DNA of 64,000 nucleotides from Prevotella melaninogenica (GCF_013267595.1 NZ_CP054011.1:124001-188000); one strand, 5' to 3'. Numbered from the stretch's first letter, positions 37,799-47,443 are shown. Numbers and translations are program-made. Notes: a model not told the origin generated them from the letters alone.

Positions 37799-37812
37799 GC
37801 AAATATATCGAC

Positions 37813-37902
37813 GCGGATAGTGAATTGTGAAAATTATTTTGTATCTTTGCAGTTCATTATCCGCTTTCAAGCGATTTTTTAATATTGTCGGGGTAGTCCC
37901 GA
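37813..37902 (+). promoter_or_regulatory. Control region between rpsN and rpsH: nested promoter and hairpins
   Basis: A perfect -7 element TATCTTTGC (37842-37850) is enclosed by 12-bp arms GCGGATAGTGAA (37813-37824) and TTCATTATCCGC (37853-37864). A small hairpin CGCT-TTCA-AGCG followed by ATTTTTT (37862-37880) overlaps the right arm, so the two structures exclude each other. A third hairpin TCGGG/CCCGA lies at 37888-37902. Only read-through RNA contains the left arm, so RNA from the internal promoter would fold differently. Confidence 0.5.
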
Positions 37903-37923
37903 TTAATTAAACATTTATATTTT

Positions 37924-38319
37924 ATGACAGATCCAATAGCAGATTATCTGACAAGACTCAGAAACGCAATCATGGCTCATCACCGTGTTGTTGAGGTTCC
38001 TGCGTCTAACTTGAAGAAGTCTATTACTAAGATTCTCTTCGAGAAGGGTTACATCTTGAACTATAAGTTCATCGAGGATGGTCCCCAAGGTTCAATCAAG
38101 GTCGCACTTAAGTACGATCCTGTAACAAAGCAGAGCGCTATCAAGAAGTTGAAGCGTGTTTCTACCCCAGGTCTTCGCCAGTATACTGGTTACAAAGACA
38201 TGCCGAGAGTAATTAACGGACTTGGAATTGCTATCCTTTCCACGTCTAAAGGTGTAATGACAGACAAGGAAGCTGCTGCAGAGAAGATCGGTGGTGAGGT
38301 TCTTTGCTATGTTTATTAA
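37924..38319 (+). CDS. rpsH: Ribosomal protein S8
   Basis: A 131-residue primary 16S rRNA-binding protein. It starts MTDPIADYLTRLRNAIMAHH and ends with the family motif GLGIAILSTSKGVMTDKEA. S8 represses the spc operon in E. coli, which makes the structured region just upstream notable. Confidence 0.98.
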   Translation: MTDPIADYLTRLRNAIMAHHRVVEVPASNLKKSITKILFEKGYILNYKFIEDGPQGSIKVALKYDPVTKQSAIKKLKRVSTPGLRQYTGYKDMPRVINGLGIAILSTSKGVMTDKEAAAEKIGGEVLCYVY

Positions 38320-38333
38320 TTGGAGGATTGAAT

Positions 38334-38900
38334 ATGTCAAGAATAGGAAAATTACCAATTAGTGTTCCAGCTGGCGTTACAGTTGCTCTTAACAATGGTG
38401 TTGTTACAGTAAAGGGTCCTAAGGGTGAACTTTCTCAGAAGGTAGATTCTTCTATTAAGACTATCATCGAGGAAGGTCAGGTAACATTCGAAATTGATGA
38501 GAATAGCCCAGTAAACTACAAGCAGAAGCAGGCTTTCCACGGTCTTTATCGTTCACTTGTAAACAACATGGTTGTTGGTGTAAGTGAGGGTTACAAAAAG
38601 ACATTGGAACTTGTTGGTGTAGGTTATCGTGTTTCTAACCAGGGCAACTTGGTAGAGTTTTCTCTTGGTTATACTCACCCAATTTTTATTCAGCTTCCTT
38701 CAGAAGTTAAGGTTGAGACAAAGAGCGAGCGTAACCAGAATCCAATCATCACTCTTGAATCAGCTGACAAGCAGCTGCTTGGTCTCATCTGTGCAAAGAT
38801 TCGTTCTTTCCGTAAGCCTGAGCCTTACAAGGGTAAGGGTGTCCTGTTCCAGGGTGAGGTTATTCGCAGAAAGTCTGGTAAGACAGCTGCAGCTAAGTAA
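38334..38900 (+). CDS. rplF: Ribosomal protein L6
   Basis: A 188-residue 50S protein. The start is ATG 38334 (MSRIGKLPISVPAGV), preceded by TGGAGGA. A longer frame from 38304 would overlap rpsH. The C-terminal motif FRKPEPYKGKGVLFQGEVIR followed by RKSGKTAAAK is typical. Confidence 0.97.
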   Translation: MSRIGKLPISVPAGVTVALNNGVVTVKGPKGELSQKVDSSIKTIIEEGQVTFEIDENSPVNYKQKQAFHGLYRSLVNNMVVGVSEGYKKTLELVGVGYRVSNQGNLVEFSLGYTHPIFIQLPSEVKVETKSERNQNPIITLESADKQLLGLICAKIRSFRKPEPYKGKGVLFQGEVIRRKSGKTAAAK

Positions 38901-38921
38901 CTTTAATTCATCATTACGATT

Positions 38922-39266
38922 ATGACAACAAAGAAAGAACAAAGAAGAATTAAGATAAAGTTCCGCATTCGTAAGAGTGTGAACGGTACTGCTGAGCGCC
39001 CACGTTTGAGTGTTTTCCGCAGTAATAAGCAGATTTATGCACAGGTTATTAACGATCTGACAGGAACAACCCTCGCTTCTGCTTCTTCACTTGGCCTTGA
39101 GAAGATGGCTAAGATAGATCAGGCTAAGAAGGTAGGTGCACTTGTTGCTGAGCATGCTAAGGCTGCTGGCGTAGAGCAGGTTGTTTTTGACCGTAACGGT
39201 TATCTCTATCACGGACGTGTACAGGCTTTGGCTGATGCTGCACGTGAGGGAGGACTTAAATTCTAA
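38922..39266 (+). CDS. rplR: Ribosomal protein L18
   Basis: A 114-residue 5S rRNA-binding protein with [20 protein letters not shown] and the end [20 protein letters not shown]. Confidence 0.98.
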   Translation: MTTKKEQRRIKIKFRIRKSVNGTAERPRLSVFRSNKQIYAQVINDLTGTTLASASSLGLEKMAKIDQAKKVGALVAEHAKAAGVEQVVFDRNGYLYHGRVQALADAAREGGLKF

Positions 39267-39272
39267 ACGATT

Positions 39273-39785
39273 ATGGCAATGAATAGAGTAAAAGTAAATA
39301 GTGATGTAGAACTGAAAGATCGCTTGGTTGCTATCAACCGTGTAACTAAGGTTACAAAGGGTGGTCGTACTTTCACATTCGCAGCTATCGTCGTTGTAGG
39401 TGACGGTAAGGGCGTTATTGGCTGGGGTCTTGGTAAGGCTGGTGAGGTTACTGCTGCTATCCAGAAGGGTACAGATTCAGCAAAGAAGAACCTTGTTAAG
39501 GTTCCTGTTTTGAAGGGTACTGTTCCTCATGAGGCAGAAGCTCGCTTCAGCGGTGCTCATGTTCTCCTTAAGCCAGCTGCAGCCGGTACTGGTTTGAAGG
39601 CTGGTGGTGCTATGCGTGCTGTTCTTGAGAGCGCAGGTGTTACTGACGTGATTGCAAAGTCAAAGGGTTCTTCTAACCCTCATAACCTTGTAAAGGCTAC
39701 TATCGCTGCTCTCGCTGATATGCGTGACGCATATACAATCGCTGGTGAGCGTGGTATCAGCATGGATAAAGTATTTAACGGTTAA
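39273..39785 (+). CDS. rpsE: Ribosomal protein S5
   Basis: A 170-residue 30S protein important for decoding accuracy. The motifs [18 protein letters not shown] and [20 protein letters not shown] are present. Confidence 0.98.
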   Translation: MAMNRVKVNSDVELKDRLVAINRVTKVTKGGRTFTFAAIVVVGDGKGVIGWGLGKAGEVTAAIQKGTDSAKKNLVKVPVLKGTVPHEAEARFSGAHVLLKPAAAGTGLKAGGAMRAVLESAGVTDVIAKSKGSSNPHNLVKATIAALADMRDAYTIAGERGISMDKVFNG

Positions 39786-39804
39786 TTTTAGGAGGTATTA
39801 AATT

Positions 39805-39981
39805 ATGGCAACAATTAAGATTAAGCAGATTAAGAGCCGTATTGGTGCTCCTAAGGACCAGAAGGAAACTTTGCAGGCATTGGGACTTCGTAAGATTTCT
39901 CAAGTTGTTGAGGTAGAGGATACTCCAAGCTGCCGCGGTATGATCCGTAAGGTGCATCACCTGGTATCAGTAATTGATTAA
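39805..39981 (+). CDS. rpmD: Ribosomal protein L30
   Basis: A 58-residue 50S protein: it starts MATIKIKQIKSRIGAPKDQK, continues through the LRKISQVVEVEDTPSCRGMI block and ends KVHHLVSVID. A consensus Shine-Dalgarno AGGAGGT (39790-39796) lies 8 bases before the ATG, unusually strong for Bacteroidetes. Confidence 0.97.
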   Translation: MATIKIKQIKSRIGAPKDQKETLQALGLRKISQVVEVEDTPSCRGMIRKVHHLVSVID

Positions 39982-40007
39982 TTAATCTTTTAAAGAAAAC
40001 AGTAATT

Positions 40008-40454
40008 ATGAAATTAAATAATTTGAAACCAGCTGTTGGCTCTACACATTCACGTCGTCGTATTGGTCGTGGTCCAGGTTCTGGACTCGGTGGTACTTCT
40101 ACTCGTGGTCACAAGGGTGCAAAGTCACGTTCTGGTTATAAGAAGAAGATTGGCTTTGAGGGTGGTCAGATGCCTCTCCAGCGTCGTGTACCGAAGGCTG
40201 GTTTCAAGAACATCAACCACAAGGAATATTTCGCTGTAAATCTTTCTACGCTTCAGGCACTTGCTGAGAAGAACAATCTTACTAAGATTGGTGTTGAGGA
40301 GCTTAAGGCTGCTGGACTTACCAATGGTAAGGAACTTGTTAAGGTTCTCGGTAATGGTGAATTGAAGGCTAAGTTGGAAGTTTCAGCAAATGCCTTCTCT
40401 AAGACTGCTGAAGAGGCTATCAAGGCAGTAGGTGGTAACACAACTATAATCTAA
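40008..40454 (+). CDS. rplO: Ribosomal protein L15
   Basis: A 148-residue 50S protein. It has the Gly/Arg-rich start RRRIGRGPGSGLGGTSTRGH and the GFEGGQMPLQRRVPKAGFKN motif. It ends 4 bases before secY, the standard arrangement linking ribosome and secretion genes. Confidence 0.98.
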   Translation: MKLNNLKPAVGSTHSRRRIGRGPGSGLGGTSTRGHKGAKSRSGYKKKIGFEGGQMPLQRRVPKAGFKNINHKEYFAVNLSTLQALAEKNNLTKIGVEELKAAGLTNGKELVKVLGNGELKAKLEVSANAFSKTAEEAIKAVGGNTTII

Positions 40455-40458
40455 GTTA

Positions 40459-41799
40459 ATGAAAAAGTTTATTGAGACACTGAAGAACTGTTGGAAAATT
40501 GAGGATTTGCGTCAGCGACTTCTCATTACTATTCTGTTCACAGCTATTTACCGGTTTGGGTCGTTTGTGGTGCTTCCTGGCATCAATCCCACCCTGTTGG
40601 AAAAATTGCAGGCACAGACCAAGGGCGGTCTTATGTCACTTTTGGACATGTTCTCCGGTGGTGCATTTTCTCATGCGTCAATCTTCGCATTAGGAATTAT
40701 GCCATACATCTCAGCTTCTATCGTTATGCAGCTCCTTGCTGTCGCTGTACCTTATTTTCAGAAGATGCAGCGTGAAGGCGAGAGTGGCCATAAGAAGATA
40801 AATTGGTATACGCGTGTCCTGACAGTAGTGATTCTACTGTTTCAGGCACCGTCTTACCTGATGAACTTAAAAATGCAGGCCGCTGGTGCGTTGGCATCAG
40901 GTATTGATTGGACTACATTTATGATTCCAGCTACAATTATTCTTGCAGCTGGTTCAATGTTCATTCTTTGGCTCGGTGAGCGTATTACGGATAAGGGTGT
41001 CGGAAACGGTATCTCTATTATCATTATGATTGGTATCATTGCACGTCTGCCACAGGCGCTTATTTTGGAATTCGGTAATCGTGTTTCAGAAGCTATTGGT
41101 GGTGGTATTGTGATGCTTATCATTGAGATTATCATCCTTTATGCTGTTGTATGTGCGGCTATACTTCTTACACAGGGAACTCGCAAGATTCCTGTGCAGT
41201 ATGCTAAGCGTGTTGTTGGAAATAAACAATATGGTGGTGCACGTCAGTATATTCCATTAAAACTTTTTGCAGCTAACGTAATGCCTATTATCTTTGCGCA
41301 AGCATTGATGTTTATTCCGTTGGCAATCGTTCAGTATTCATCTGATAGTACAAGTTCAGTACTTCAGTCTTTGATGAACACGAAAAGTTTGGCATATAAC
41401 TGTATTTATGTGCTTCTTATCGTAGTGTTTACTTATTTCTATACTGCGATTACACTTAATCCAACTCAGATGGCTGAGGATATGAAACGTAATAACGGTT
41501 TTATCCCTGGCGTTAAACCTGGAAAGGATACTGCAGATTACATTGATACTGTTATGTCTCGTCTTACGGGACCAGGAGCTTTGTTTATCGCTTTTATTGC
41601 TATTATGCCAGCATTAGCAGGATATTTAAATGTTGCTGATGCATTTGGTCAGTTCTTTGGTGGTACTTCATTGTTGATTCTTGTTGGTGTTGTTATCGAT
41701 ACTCTCCAGCAGATTGAGTCACATTTGATGATGCGTCACTATGATGGACTTCTCAATTCTGGACATACACGTGGCAATAGTGGTGTTGCAGCCTATTAA
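40459..41799 (+). CDS. secY: Preprotein translocase channel SecY
   Basis: A 446-residue inner-membrane protein with about ten membrane helices, the channel of the general secretion pathway. Family motifs: YRFGSFVVLPGINPTLLE, GIMPYISASIVMQLL, the GERITDKGVGNGISIIIMIG loop and NPTQMAEDMKRNNGFIPGVK. Confidence 0.98.
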   Translation: MKKFIETLKNCWKIEDLRQRLLITILFTAIYRFGSFVVLPGINPTLLEKLQAQTKGGLMSLLDMFSGGAFSHASIFALGIMPYISASIVMQLLAVAVPYFQKMQREGESGHKKINWYTRVLTVVILLFQAPSYLMNLKMQAAGALASGIDWTTFMIPATIILAAGSMFILWLGERITDKGVGNGISIIIMIGIIARLPQALILEFGNRVSEAIGGGIVMLIIEIIILYAVVCAAILLTQGTRKIPVQYAKRVVGNKQYGGARQYIPLKLFAANVMPIIFAQALMFIPLAIVQYSSDSTSSVLQSLMNTKSLAYNCIYVLLIVVFTYFYTAITLNPTQMAEDMKRNNGFIPGVKPGKDTADYIDTVMSRLTGPGALFIAFIAIMPALAGYLNVADAFGQFFGGTSLLILVGVVIDTLQQIESHLMMRHYDGLLNSGHTRGNSGVAAY

Positions 41800-41815
41800 A
41801 TCTTTTTCTTAAGAA

Positions 41816-42616
41816 ATGAGTATATTTCTAAAGACTGAAGATGAAATTGAACTCATGCGTGAGGCCAACCTGCTGGTCGGTAAAACGTTGGCAGAAGTTG
41901 GTCGTCATGTCAAGCCTGGTGTCACAACTCTCCAGTTAGATAAAATAGCTGAAGAGTTTATTCGTGACAATGGTGCTATACCCACATTCAAAGGTTATCC
42001 AAGTTCTTATGGACCTCCTTTCCCTGGCAGTATCTGTGCGTCTGTAAACGATGTTGTGGTACATGGGGTGCCAAGTGAGGATGTTGTTTTGAAAGATGGA
42101 GATATTATCTCTGTTGATTGTGGGACTTTACTTAATGGCTTCAACGGAGATAGTTGTTATACTTTTTGTGTTGGGGAAGTAAGTGAAGATGTCAAGAAGT
42201 TGCTTCGTACAACGAAGGAATCCCTTTATAAGGGTATTGAGGTAGCACAAGCAGGTCATCATGTAGGTGATATTGGTCAAGTGATTCAGGATTATTGCCA
42301 AGCACAAGGTTATGGTATAGTTCGTGAATTAACAGGACATGGTATTGGCCGTGAGATGCATGAGGAACCATCCGTTCCCAATTATGGTAAGCGTGGAAGT
42401 GGAGTATTGCTTAAGGCAGGAATGTGTATTGCGATAGAACCGATGGTAACTATGGGTAAACGAGAAATTGGTTTATTACCTGATCGTTGGAGTATCGTTA
42501 CACGTGATCGTTATCCGGCAGTCCATTTTGAGCATACTATTGCGATTAGGGCTGGTAAGGCTGATATTTTATCTTCTTTTGAGGAAGTTGAACATTTAGA
42601 AGGACAAAATTTTTAA
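41816..42616 (+). CDS. map: Methionine aminopeptidase, type I
   Basis: A 266-residue cytoplasmic metalloprotease that removes the initiator Met from new proteins. Metal ligands are visible in order: the first Asp in ISVDCGT, the second in FNGDSCYTF, then His in TGHGIGREMHEEP, Glu in CIAIEPMV and Glu in HFEHTIAI. Located between secY and infA as in most Bacteroidetes. Confidence 0.97.
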   Translation: MSIFLKTEDEIELMREANLLVGKTLAEVGRHVKPGVTTLQLDKIAEEFIRDNGAIPTFKGYPSSYGPPFPGSICASVNDVVVHGVPSEDVVLKDGDIISVDCGTLLNGFNGDSCYTFCVGEVSEDVKKLLRTTKESLYKGIEVAQAGHHVGDIGQVIQDYCQAQGYGIVRELTGHGIGREMHEEPSVPNYGKRGSGVLLKAGMCIAIEPMVTMGKREIGLLPDRWSIVTRDRYPAVHFEHTIAIRAGKADILSSFEEVEHLEGQNF

Positions 42617-42623
42617 TTAGTAT

Positions 42624-42842
42624 ATGGCAAAGCAAACTGCAATAGAGCAGGATGGAACAATTCTTGAAGCACTTTCAAATGCAATGTTCCGAGTGGAATT
42701 AGAGAATGGTGTTGACATCACCGCTCATATTTCCGGTAAAATGAGAATGCACTACATCAAGATTCTTCCTGGTGACAAGGTGAAGGTTGAGATGAGTCCA
42801 TACGATCTAACTAAAGGTCGAATCGTTTTCAGATACAAATAA
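42624..42842 (+). CDS. infA: Translation initiation factor IF-1
   Basis: A 72-residue OB-fold protein. It contains [20 protein letters not shown] and the conserved [19 protein letters not shown]. Seven bases after map. Confidence 0.98.
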   Translation: MAKQTAIEQDGTILEALSNAMFRVELENGVDITAHISGKMRMHYIKILPGDKVKVEMSPYDLTKGRIVFRYK

Positions 42843-42855
42843 ACAACATAGAGAT

Positions 42856-42972
42856 ATGAAGACAAGAGCATCATTAAAGAAGCGTACAGCTGACTGCAAG
42901 ATCGTTCGTCGTAAGGGTCGTCTGTTCGTTATTAACAAGAAAAACCCTAAGTTCAAAACACGTCAGGGTTAA
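42856..42972 (+). CDS. rpmJ: Ribosomal protein L36, zinc-free form
   Basis: A 38-residue protein, [20 protein letters not shown] followed by [18 protein letters not shown]. The classical form has Cys-x2-Cys, a third Cys and a His for zinc. Here only one Cys remains ([14 protein letters not shown]), so zinc is not bound. Confidence 0.96.
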   Translation: MKTRASLKKRTADCKIVRRKGRLFVINKKNPKFKTRQG

Positions 42973-43014
42973 GTTAAAAAAGCGTAAAGAGTAAGATTTC
43001 TCGTAATTAATGCT

Positions 43015-43023
43015 TACCTTTGC
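43015..43023 (+). promoter_or_regulatory. Possible internal promoter before rpsM
   Basis: TACCTTTGC, a perfect -7 element, lies in the 97-base gap between rpmJ and rpsM, 46 bases before the rpsM ATG. The -33 region is weak. It would let the alpha block be transcribed separately. Confidence 0.5.
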
Positions 43024-43069
43024 GTGCTTTTTAGCGTTAAATGACATTTAATTATTTAATTATCAAACA

Positions 43070-43450
43070 ATGGCAATAAGAATTGTTGGAGTAGATTTGC
43101 CCCAGAATAAGCGTGGCGAAATCGCATTGACCTATATCTATGGTATTGGTCGAAGTAGTTCAGCAAAGATATTGGATAAGGCTGGTATTAGCCGTGACCT
43201 GAAGGTCAGCGAGTGGTCTGATGACCAGGCAGCCAAGATCCGTGAAATTATCGGTGCTGAATTCAAAGTTGAAGGTGATCTCCGTTCTGAGATCCAAATG
43301 AACATCAAGCGCCTCATGGATATAGGTTGCTATCGTGGTGTTAGACATCGTAATGGTCTTCCTGTTCGCGGTCAGAGTACTAAGAACAATGCTCGTACCC
43401 GTAAGGGAAAGAAGAAGACTGTTGCTAATAAGAAGAAGGCTACTAAGTAA
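43070..43450 (+). CDS. rpsM: Ribosomal protein S13
   Basis: A 126-residue 30S head protein. It has the [20 protein letters not shown] start and the [20 protein letters not shown] motif. Confidence 0.98.
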   Translation: MAIRIVGVDLPQNKRGEIALTYIYGIGRSSSAKILDKAGISRDLKVSEWSDDQAAKIREIIGAEFKVEGDLRSEIQMNIKRLMDIGCYRGVRHRNGLPVRGQSTKNNARTRKGKKKTVANKKKATK

Positions 43451-43470
43451 TTCTAAGGAGGAAATTAATT

Positions 43471-43860
43471 ATGGCAAAGAAATCAGCAACATCTAAAAAA
43501 AGAAATGTAAGAGTTGATGCGTTGGGACAGCTCCACGTACACAGCTCATTCAATAACATCATTGTATCTTTGGCTAACAACGAGGGTCAGGTTATCTCTT
43601 GGTCTTCGGCTGGTAAGATGGGATTCCGTGGATCAAAGAAGAATACTCCTTACGCTGCTCAGATGGCAGCAGAGGATTGCTCTAAGGTAGCTTTCAATCT
43701 CGGTCTTCGTAAGGTTAAGGCATTCGTTAAGGGTCCAGGTAACGGTCGTGAGAGCGCAATCCGTGCGGTGAATGCAGCAGGTATTCAGGTAACTGAAATC
43801 GTTGACGTTACTCCATTGCCACACAACGGCTGCCGTCCTCCAAAGCGTCGTCGTGTATAA
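43471..43860 (+). CDS. rpsK: Ribosomal protein S11
   Basis: A 129-residue 30S platform protein. Motifs [20 protein letters not shown] and [17 protein letters not shown] strong Shine-Dalgarno AAGGAGG (43455-43461) lies 9 bases before the ATG. Confidence 0.98.
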   Translation: MAKKSATSKKRNVRVDALGQLHVHSSFNNIIVSLANNEGQVISWSSAGKMGFRGSKKNTPYAAQMAAEDCSKVAFNLGLRKVKAFVKGPGNGRESAIRAVNAAGIQVTEIVDVTPLPHNGCRPPKRRRV

Positions 43861-43897
43861 TCACATCTTATAACAATTAAAAGAATTCATATTAATT

Positions 43898-44506
43898 ATG
43901 GCAAGATACATAGGTCCAAAATCACGAATTGCACGCCGTTTCGGTGAGCCAATTTTCGGCGCAGATAAGGTATTAGCTAAGAGAAACTTCCCTCCTGGAC
44001 AGCACGGTAATAACCGTCGTCGCAAGGTGTCTGAGTATGGTGCTCAGCTTGCAGAGAAGCAGAAGGCTAAATACACTTATGGCGTTTTGGAGCGTCAGTT
44101 CCGTAATCTGTTCGATAAGGCTGCAAAGGCAGAGGGTATTACTGGTGAGGTTCTTCTTCAGAGCCTTGAGAGCCGTCTGGATAATGTAGTGTTCCGTCTT
44201 GGTATCGCTCCTACTCGTGCAGCTGCTCGTCAGCTCGTTAGCCACAAGCACATTGTTGTTAACGGTAATGTCGTAAATATTGCTTCATATCAGGTAAAGG
44301 CTGGTGACGTTGTTGGCGTTCGCGAGAAGGCTAAGTCACTTGAGGTTATCGAGGCAGCATTGGCAGGCTTCAACCACAGCAAGTATCCTTGGCTCGAGTG
44401 GGATGATAACGCTAAGTGCGGTAAGTTCCTCCATCGTCCAGACCGTGCTGACATCCCTGAGAACATTAAGGAGCAGTTAATCGTTGAGTTGTACTCTAAA
44501 CAATAA
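43898..44506 (+). CDS. rpsD: Ribosomal protein S4
   Basis: A 202-residue primary 16S-binding protein. It starts [17 protein letters not shown] and has the S4 domain [20 protein letters not shown], then [12 protein letters not shown]. Confidence 0.98.
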   Translation: MARYIGPKSRIARRFGEPIFGADKVLAKRNFPPGQHGNNRRRKVSEYGAQLAEKQKAKYTYGVLERQFRNLFDKAAKAEGITGEVLLQSLESRLDNVVFRLGIAPTRAAARQLVSHKHIVVNGNVVNIASYQVKAGDVVGVREKAKSLEVIEAALAGFNHSKYPWLEWDDNAKCGKFLHRPDRADIPENIKEQLIVELYSKQ

Positions 44507-44520
44507 AATTCATTAAATTA

Positions 44521-45519
44521 ATGGCGATATTAGCATTTCAAAAACCTGATAAAGTAGTGATGCTGGAGGCCAATGACCATTTCGGCAAGTTCGAATTCCG
44601 TCCTCTTGAGCCAGGCTTTGGTGTTACCATTGGTAACGCTCTTCGCCGCATCCTCCTTTCATCGCTGGAAGGTTTCGCAATCAACACCATCCGTATAGCT
44701 GGTGTTGAGCACGAATTCTCTTCAGTTCCAGGTGTAAAGGAAGATGTTACCAACATCATCTTGAATCTCAAACAAGTTCGATTCAAGCAAGTAGTAGAAG
44801 AATTCGAGAATGAGAAAGTTAGTATCACCGTAGAGAATTCCACCGAATTCAAAGCAGGTGATATCGGTAAGTATCTGACTGGATTTGAAGTGTTAAACCC
44901 TGATTTGGTGATTTGTCATTTAGACTCCAAGGCTTCTATGCAGATTGATTTGACCATCAACAAGGGACGTGGTTACGTTCCTGCTGAGGAAAATCGCGAA
45001 TACTGCACTGATGTAAACGTACTCCCAATCGATTCCATCTACACCCCAATTCGTAACGTAAAATATGCCGTTGAACCATATCGTGTTGAACAGAAGACCG
45101 ACTATGACAAATTGGTTGTTGAAGTTACGACTGATGGTTCCATCCACCCAAAGGATGCACTGAAAGAGGCTGCAAAGATTCTTATTTATCACTTCATGTT
45201 GTTCTCTGATGAGAAGATTACTCTCGAGAATCCAGATCAGGAGGGCAACCAGGAGTTTGATGAGGAGGTTCTGCACATGCGCCAGCTCTTGAAGACCAAG
45301 TTGACCGACGCAAGTCTCAACTTGAGTGTTCGTGCACTCAACTGCTTGAAGGCAGCTGATGTAGAGACATTAGGCGACCTCGTACAGTACAATAAGACGG
45401 ATCTTCTTAAGTTCCGTAACTTTGGTAAGAAATCGCTTTCTGAGCTTGATGATTTGCTCGAGAGTCTGAATCTGTCGTTTGGAACCGACATTACAAAGTA
45501 TAAATTGGATAAAGAATAG
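44521..45519 (+). CDS. rpoA: RNA polymerase alpha subunit
   Basis: A 332-residue scaffold of RNA polymerase. The N-terminal dimer domain has [21 protein letters not shown] linker follows, then the C-terminal DNA-binding domain with [20 protein letters not shown] and [20 protein letters not shown]. Length and position are normal. Confidence 0.98.
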   Translation: MAILAFQKPDKVVMLEANDHFGKFEFRPLEPGFGVTIGNALRRILLSSLEGFAINTIRIAGVEHEFSSVPGVKEDVTNIILNLKQVRFKQVVEEFENEKVSITVENSTEFKAGDIGKYLTGFEVLNPDLVICHLDSKASMQIDLTINKGRGYVPAEENREYCTDVNVLPIDSIYTPIRNVKYAVEPYRVEQKTDYDKLVVEVTTDGSIHPKDALKEAAKILIYHFMLFSDEKITLENPDQEGNQEFDEEVLHMRQLLKTKLTDASLNLSVRALNCLKAADVETLGDLVQYNKTDLLKFRNFGKKSLSELDDLLESLNLSFGTDITKYKLDKE

Positions 45520-45577
45520 TTGACGAGTTGTCTAAACGACAAGTTGACGGGTTTATCCACAACAAGTTAAAAACAAA

Positions 45578-46066
45578 ATGAGACATAATAAGAAATTCAA
45601 CCATTTGGGTCGTACTGCTGACCACCGCGCTGCGTTGCTTTCAAACTTGGCAGTTGCTTTGATTCTGAATCAGCACAAAAGAATCACTACGACTCTTGCT
45701 AAGGCAAAGGCTCTTAAGAAGTATGTTGAGCCGCTGATCACACGTTCTAAGAATGATACAACTAACTCACGTCGTGTTGTATTCCGTTATCTTCAGAACA
45801 AAGAGGCTGTTACTGAGCTTTTCAAGGAGATTTCAGTTAAGGTAGCTGATCGTCCAGGCGGTTATACTCGCGTTATCAAGCTCGGTACTCGTCAGGGTGA
45901 CGCTGCTCAGATAGCATTTATTGAGCTTGTTGACTACAATGAGAATATGGCTAAGTCTCCAAAGGCTGAAGCTAAGAAGACTCGCCGTAGCCGTCGTTCT
46001 ACAAAGAAGGCTGATGCACCTGCAGAGGCTGCTGAGAACGTTGCTGAAGAAGCAAAGGCTGAATAA
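45578..46066 (+). CDS. rplQ: Ribosomal protein L17
   Basis: A 162-residue 50S protein. The core runs from [20 protein letters not shown] to about residue 120. The last 40 residues are a Lys/Arg/Ala/Glu-rich low-complexity tail, a Bacteroidetes extension. Last gene of the supercluster. Confidence 0.97.
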   Translation: MRHNKKFNHLGRTADHRAALLSNLAVALILNQHKRITTTLAKAKALKKYVEPLITRSKNDTTNSRRVVFRYLQNKEAVTELFKEISVKVADRPGGYTRVIKLGTRQGDAAQIAFIELVDYNENMAKSPKAEAKKTRRSRRSTKKADAPAEAAENVAEEAKAE

Positions 46067-46094
46067 TCCGAATAGATTTTATCTCTATATAAAG

Positions 46095-46129
46095 AACTCC
46101 CGGTACTTAATGTATTGGGAGTTTTTTTT
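46095..46129 (+). terminator. Terminator of the ribosomal supercluster
   Basis: AACTCCC pairs with GGGAGTT, extended inward by five more pairs including two G-T, and is followed by eight T bases. It lies 28 bases after rplQ and just before the oppositely oriented gene at 46144. Confidence 0.9.
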
Positions 46130-46143
46130 GTAGATTAAGCTTT

Positions 46144-46662
46144 TTACTTTAGCATTCTTGCTACATAGCCATTGTGGCGGAACCATTTATGTGCCCAGTT
46201 AGGTATCATAAAGATATAGCCAGAGATGTCCTCGTGTGGGGCACAGTCAAGTTGGTTGCTAATGATGTCTGCTGCTTCTTGTACAGATGTTCCGTATAAA
46301 CGTGCTAATTCTTTACGTATAAGCGTATAAGTGATGTTACGGATAGTTGCAGCGTTGATGGGTTGATCACCTAACAGAGCTAATAATTCGTCTTTAGAAG
46401 GGATTTTTACCTTTGGTCCTACTCGTAGTCCTTCAAAGCAGTATTCACCATCTACCTTGTACATTGTAAATCCATCTTTATGGTTACGTTCGTTACGGTC
46501 CTCTGCCATTTGGCGTGCAATAGGGTGGGTGATGTGTTTTAGAATCTCAGTTATAATCGGTTGATGACGTAATTGTCCGTATGTATAGCCTTCTCCGTTG
46601 ATACCTCCAGATCCTGCTGGGATGTCTGAGTCGGAGATTATGCATAACTCTTTTCTTTCTAT
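46144..46662 (-). pseudogene. Hypothetical gene, start codon mutated (copy 1 of a duplicated cassette)
   Basis: The frame is nearly identical to the intact 172-residue gene at 60321-60839. At the position of that gene's ATG this copy reads ATA (46662-46660), while the frame stays open from there to the stop. The first ATG is internal (46509), giving 121 residues. Conserved blocks: DGFTMYKVDGEYCFEGLRVG, AARLYGTSV-like ARLYGTSVQEAAD, and the C terminus MIPNWAHKWFRHNGYV. Family not recognised. Near-intact coding suggests either recent inactivation or a shorter product. Confidence 0.6.
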
Positions 46663-46672
46663 TTATTCTTGT

Positions 46673-47217
46673 TTAAGTATTCTGATTAAATTTTAGTTCA
46701 AACTTTGTGTAGAAGTCCCTAACATAAATGAAATCGAAGATGCTGAAGCTTGTATGGTCGTATAGATTGTGGAAATGCTGATGAAGGTGTAAGTCGTAAC
46801 TCCATTCTCGGTCTAACCCTTCATTCCAACAATCATCCGCATCTTGCATTCCCATGAGTTCCATATCTGTCTTGTCGTCTTCCTCTCCATGATATCCGTA
46901 AAAACTCATACAGCAACCATGTTTGCAATAGATGTCGTTATAACTTTCATCATTGAGAATCTCCCAAATCATTTCTGAATCTTCTGCTTGGAAAGGATTA
47001 CTTTTCGAGTATTGTCTATCTTTTCCTAAGAATATCTTACACTCTACACCCCAAACAGCAAACTACTACCGCTATCTGCCAACATTTTCTTTGTGTTGTA
47101 ATACAACTCTTTACTTTGTTGATAGTTTTTAATTACTACTTCTTTCAGTGTTTCGTTGAATTCCTTTAACAGCTGATAGTTTTCAGCTGTTGGCTTGAAT
47201 AGTTGGTTAAGGTGCAT
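46673..47217 (-). pseudogene. Hypothetical gene, frameshifted (upstream partner in the duplicated cassette)
   Basis: Two adjacent frames look like one protein. The first (47217-47044) begins MHLNQLFKPTAENYQLLKEF and ends SSLLFGV-stop at a GGGG run. The second frame continues as GVECKIFLGKDRQYSKSNPF, and so on, through ATG 46972 to the stop at 46673, with an acidic, His/Asp/Tyr-rich C-terminal region. One G missing from the run would explain the break. The joined product would be about 180 residues; coding signal may begin even further upstream. It ends 10 bases before the next gene's start position, so the two formed an operon. Function unknown. Confidence 0.45.
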
Positions 47218-47296
47218 TCGACGATTAAAGATGAGATTTTGGTATAAGTGACAAAAAGAGACCTAAAATCTTTTGTAATCCATTTATTTCACGAAG

Positions 47297-47325
47297 GAGG
47301 GTGTGTTCATAATTGACACACCCTC
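47297..47325. repeat. Short palindrome with IS1182-type ends
   Basis: GAGGGTGTGT and ACACACCCTC separated by 9 bases. The same terminal sequence bounds the IS1182-type element at 20815-22660. It is either a deletion remnant of such an element or a miniature derivative. Confidence 0.55.
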
Positions 47326-47443
47326 TTTCAATAATCTAACGAAAACAATCTTGAGGCAGGTGAGCACAAGTTTATTGGGTGTTTTTACCCACTTGCTTCT
47401 TCATAGCGTTTATTGATGCCTCTTTATTCTGCAAGTCTCCCTA

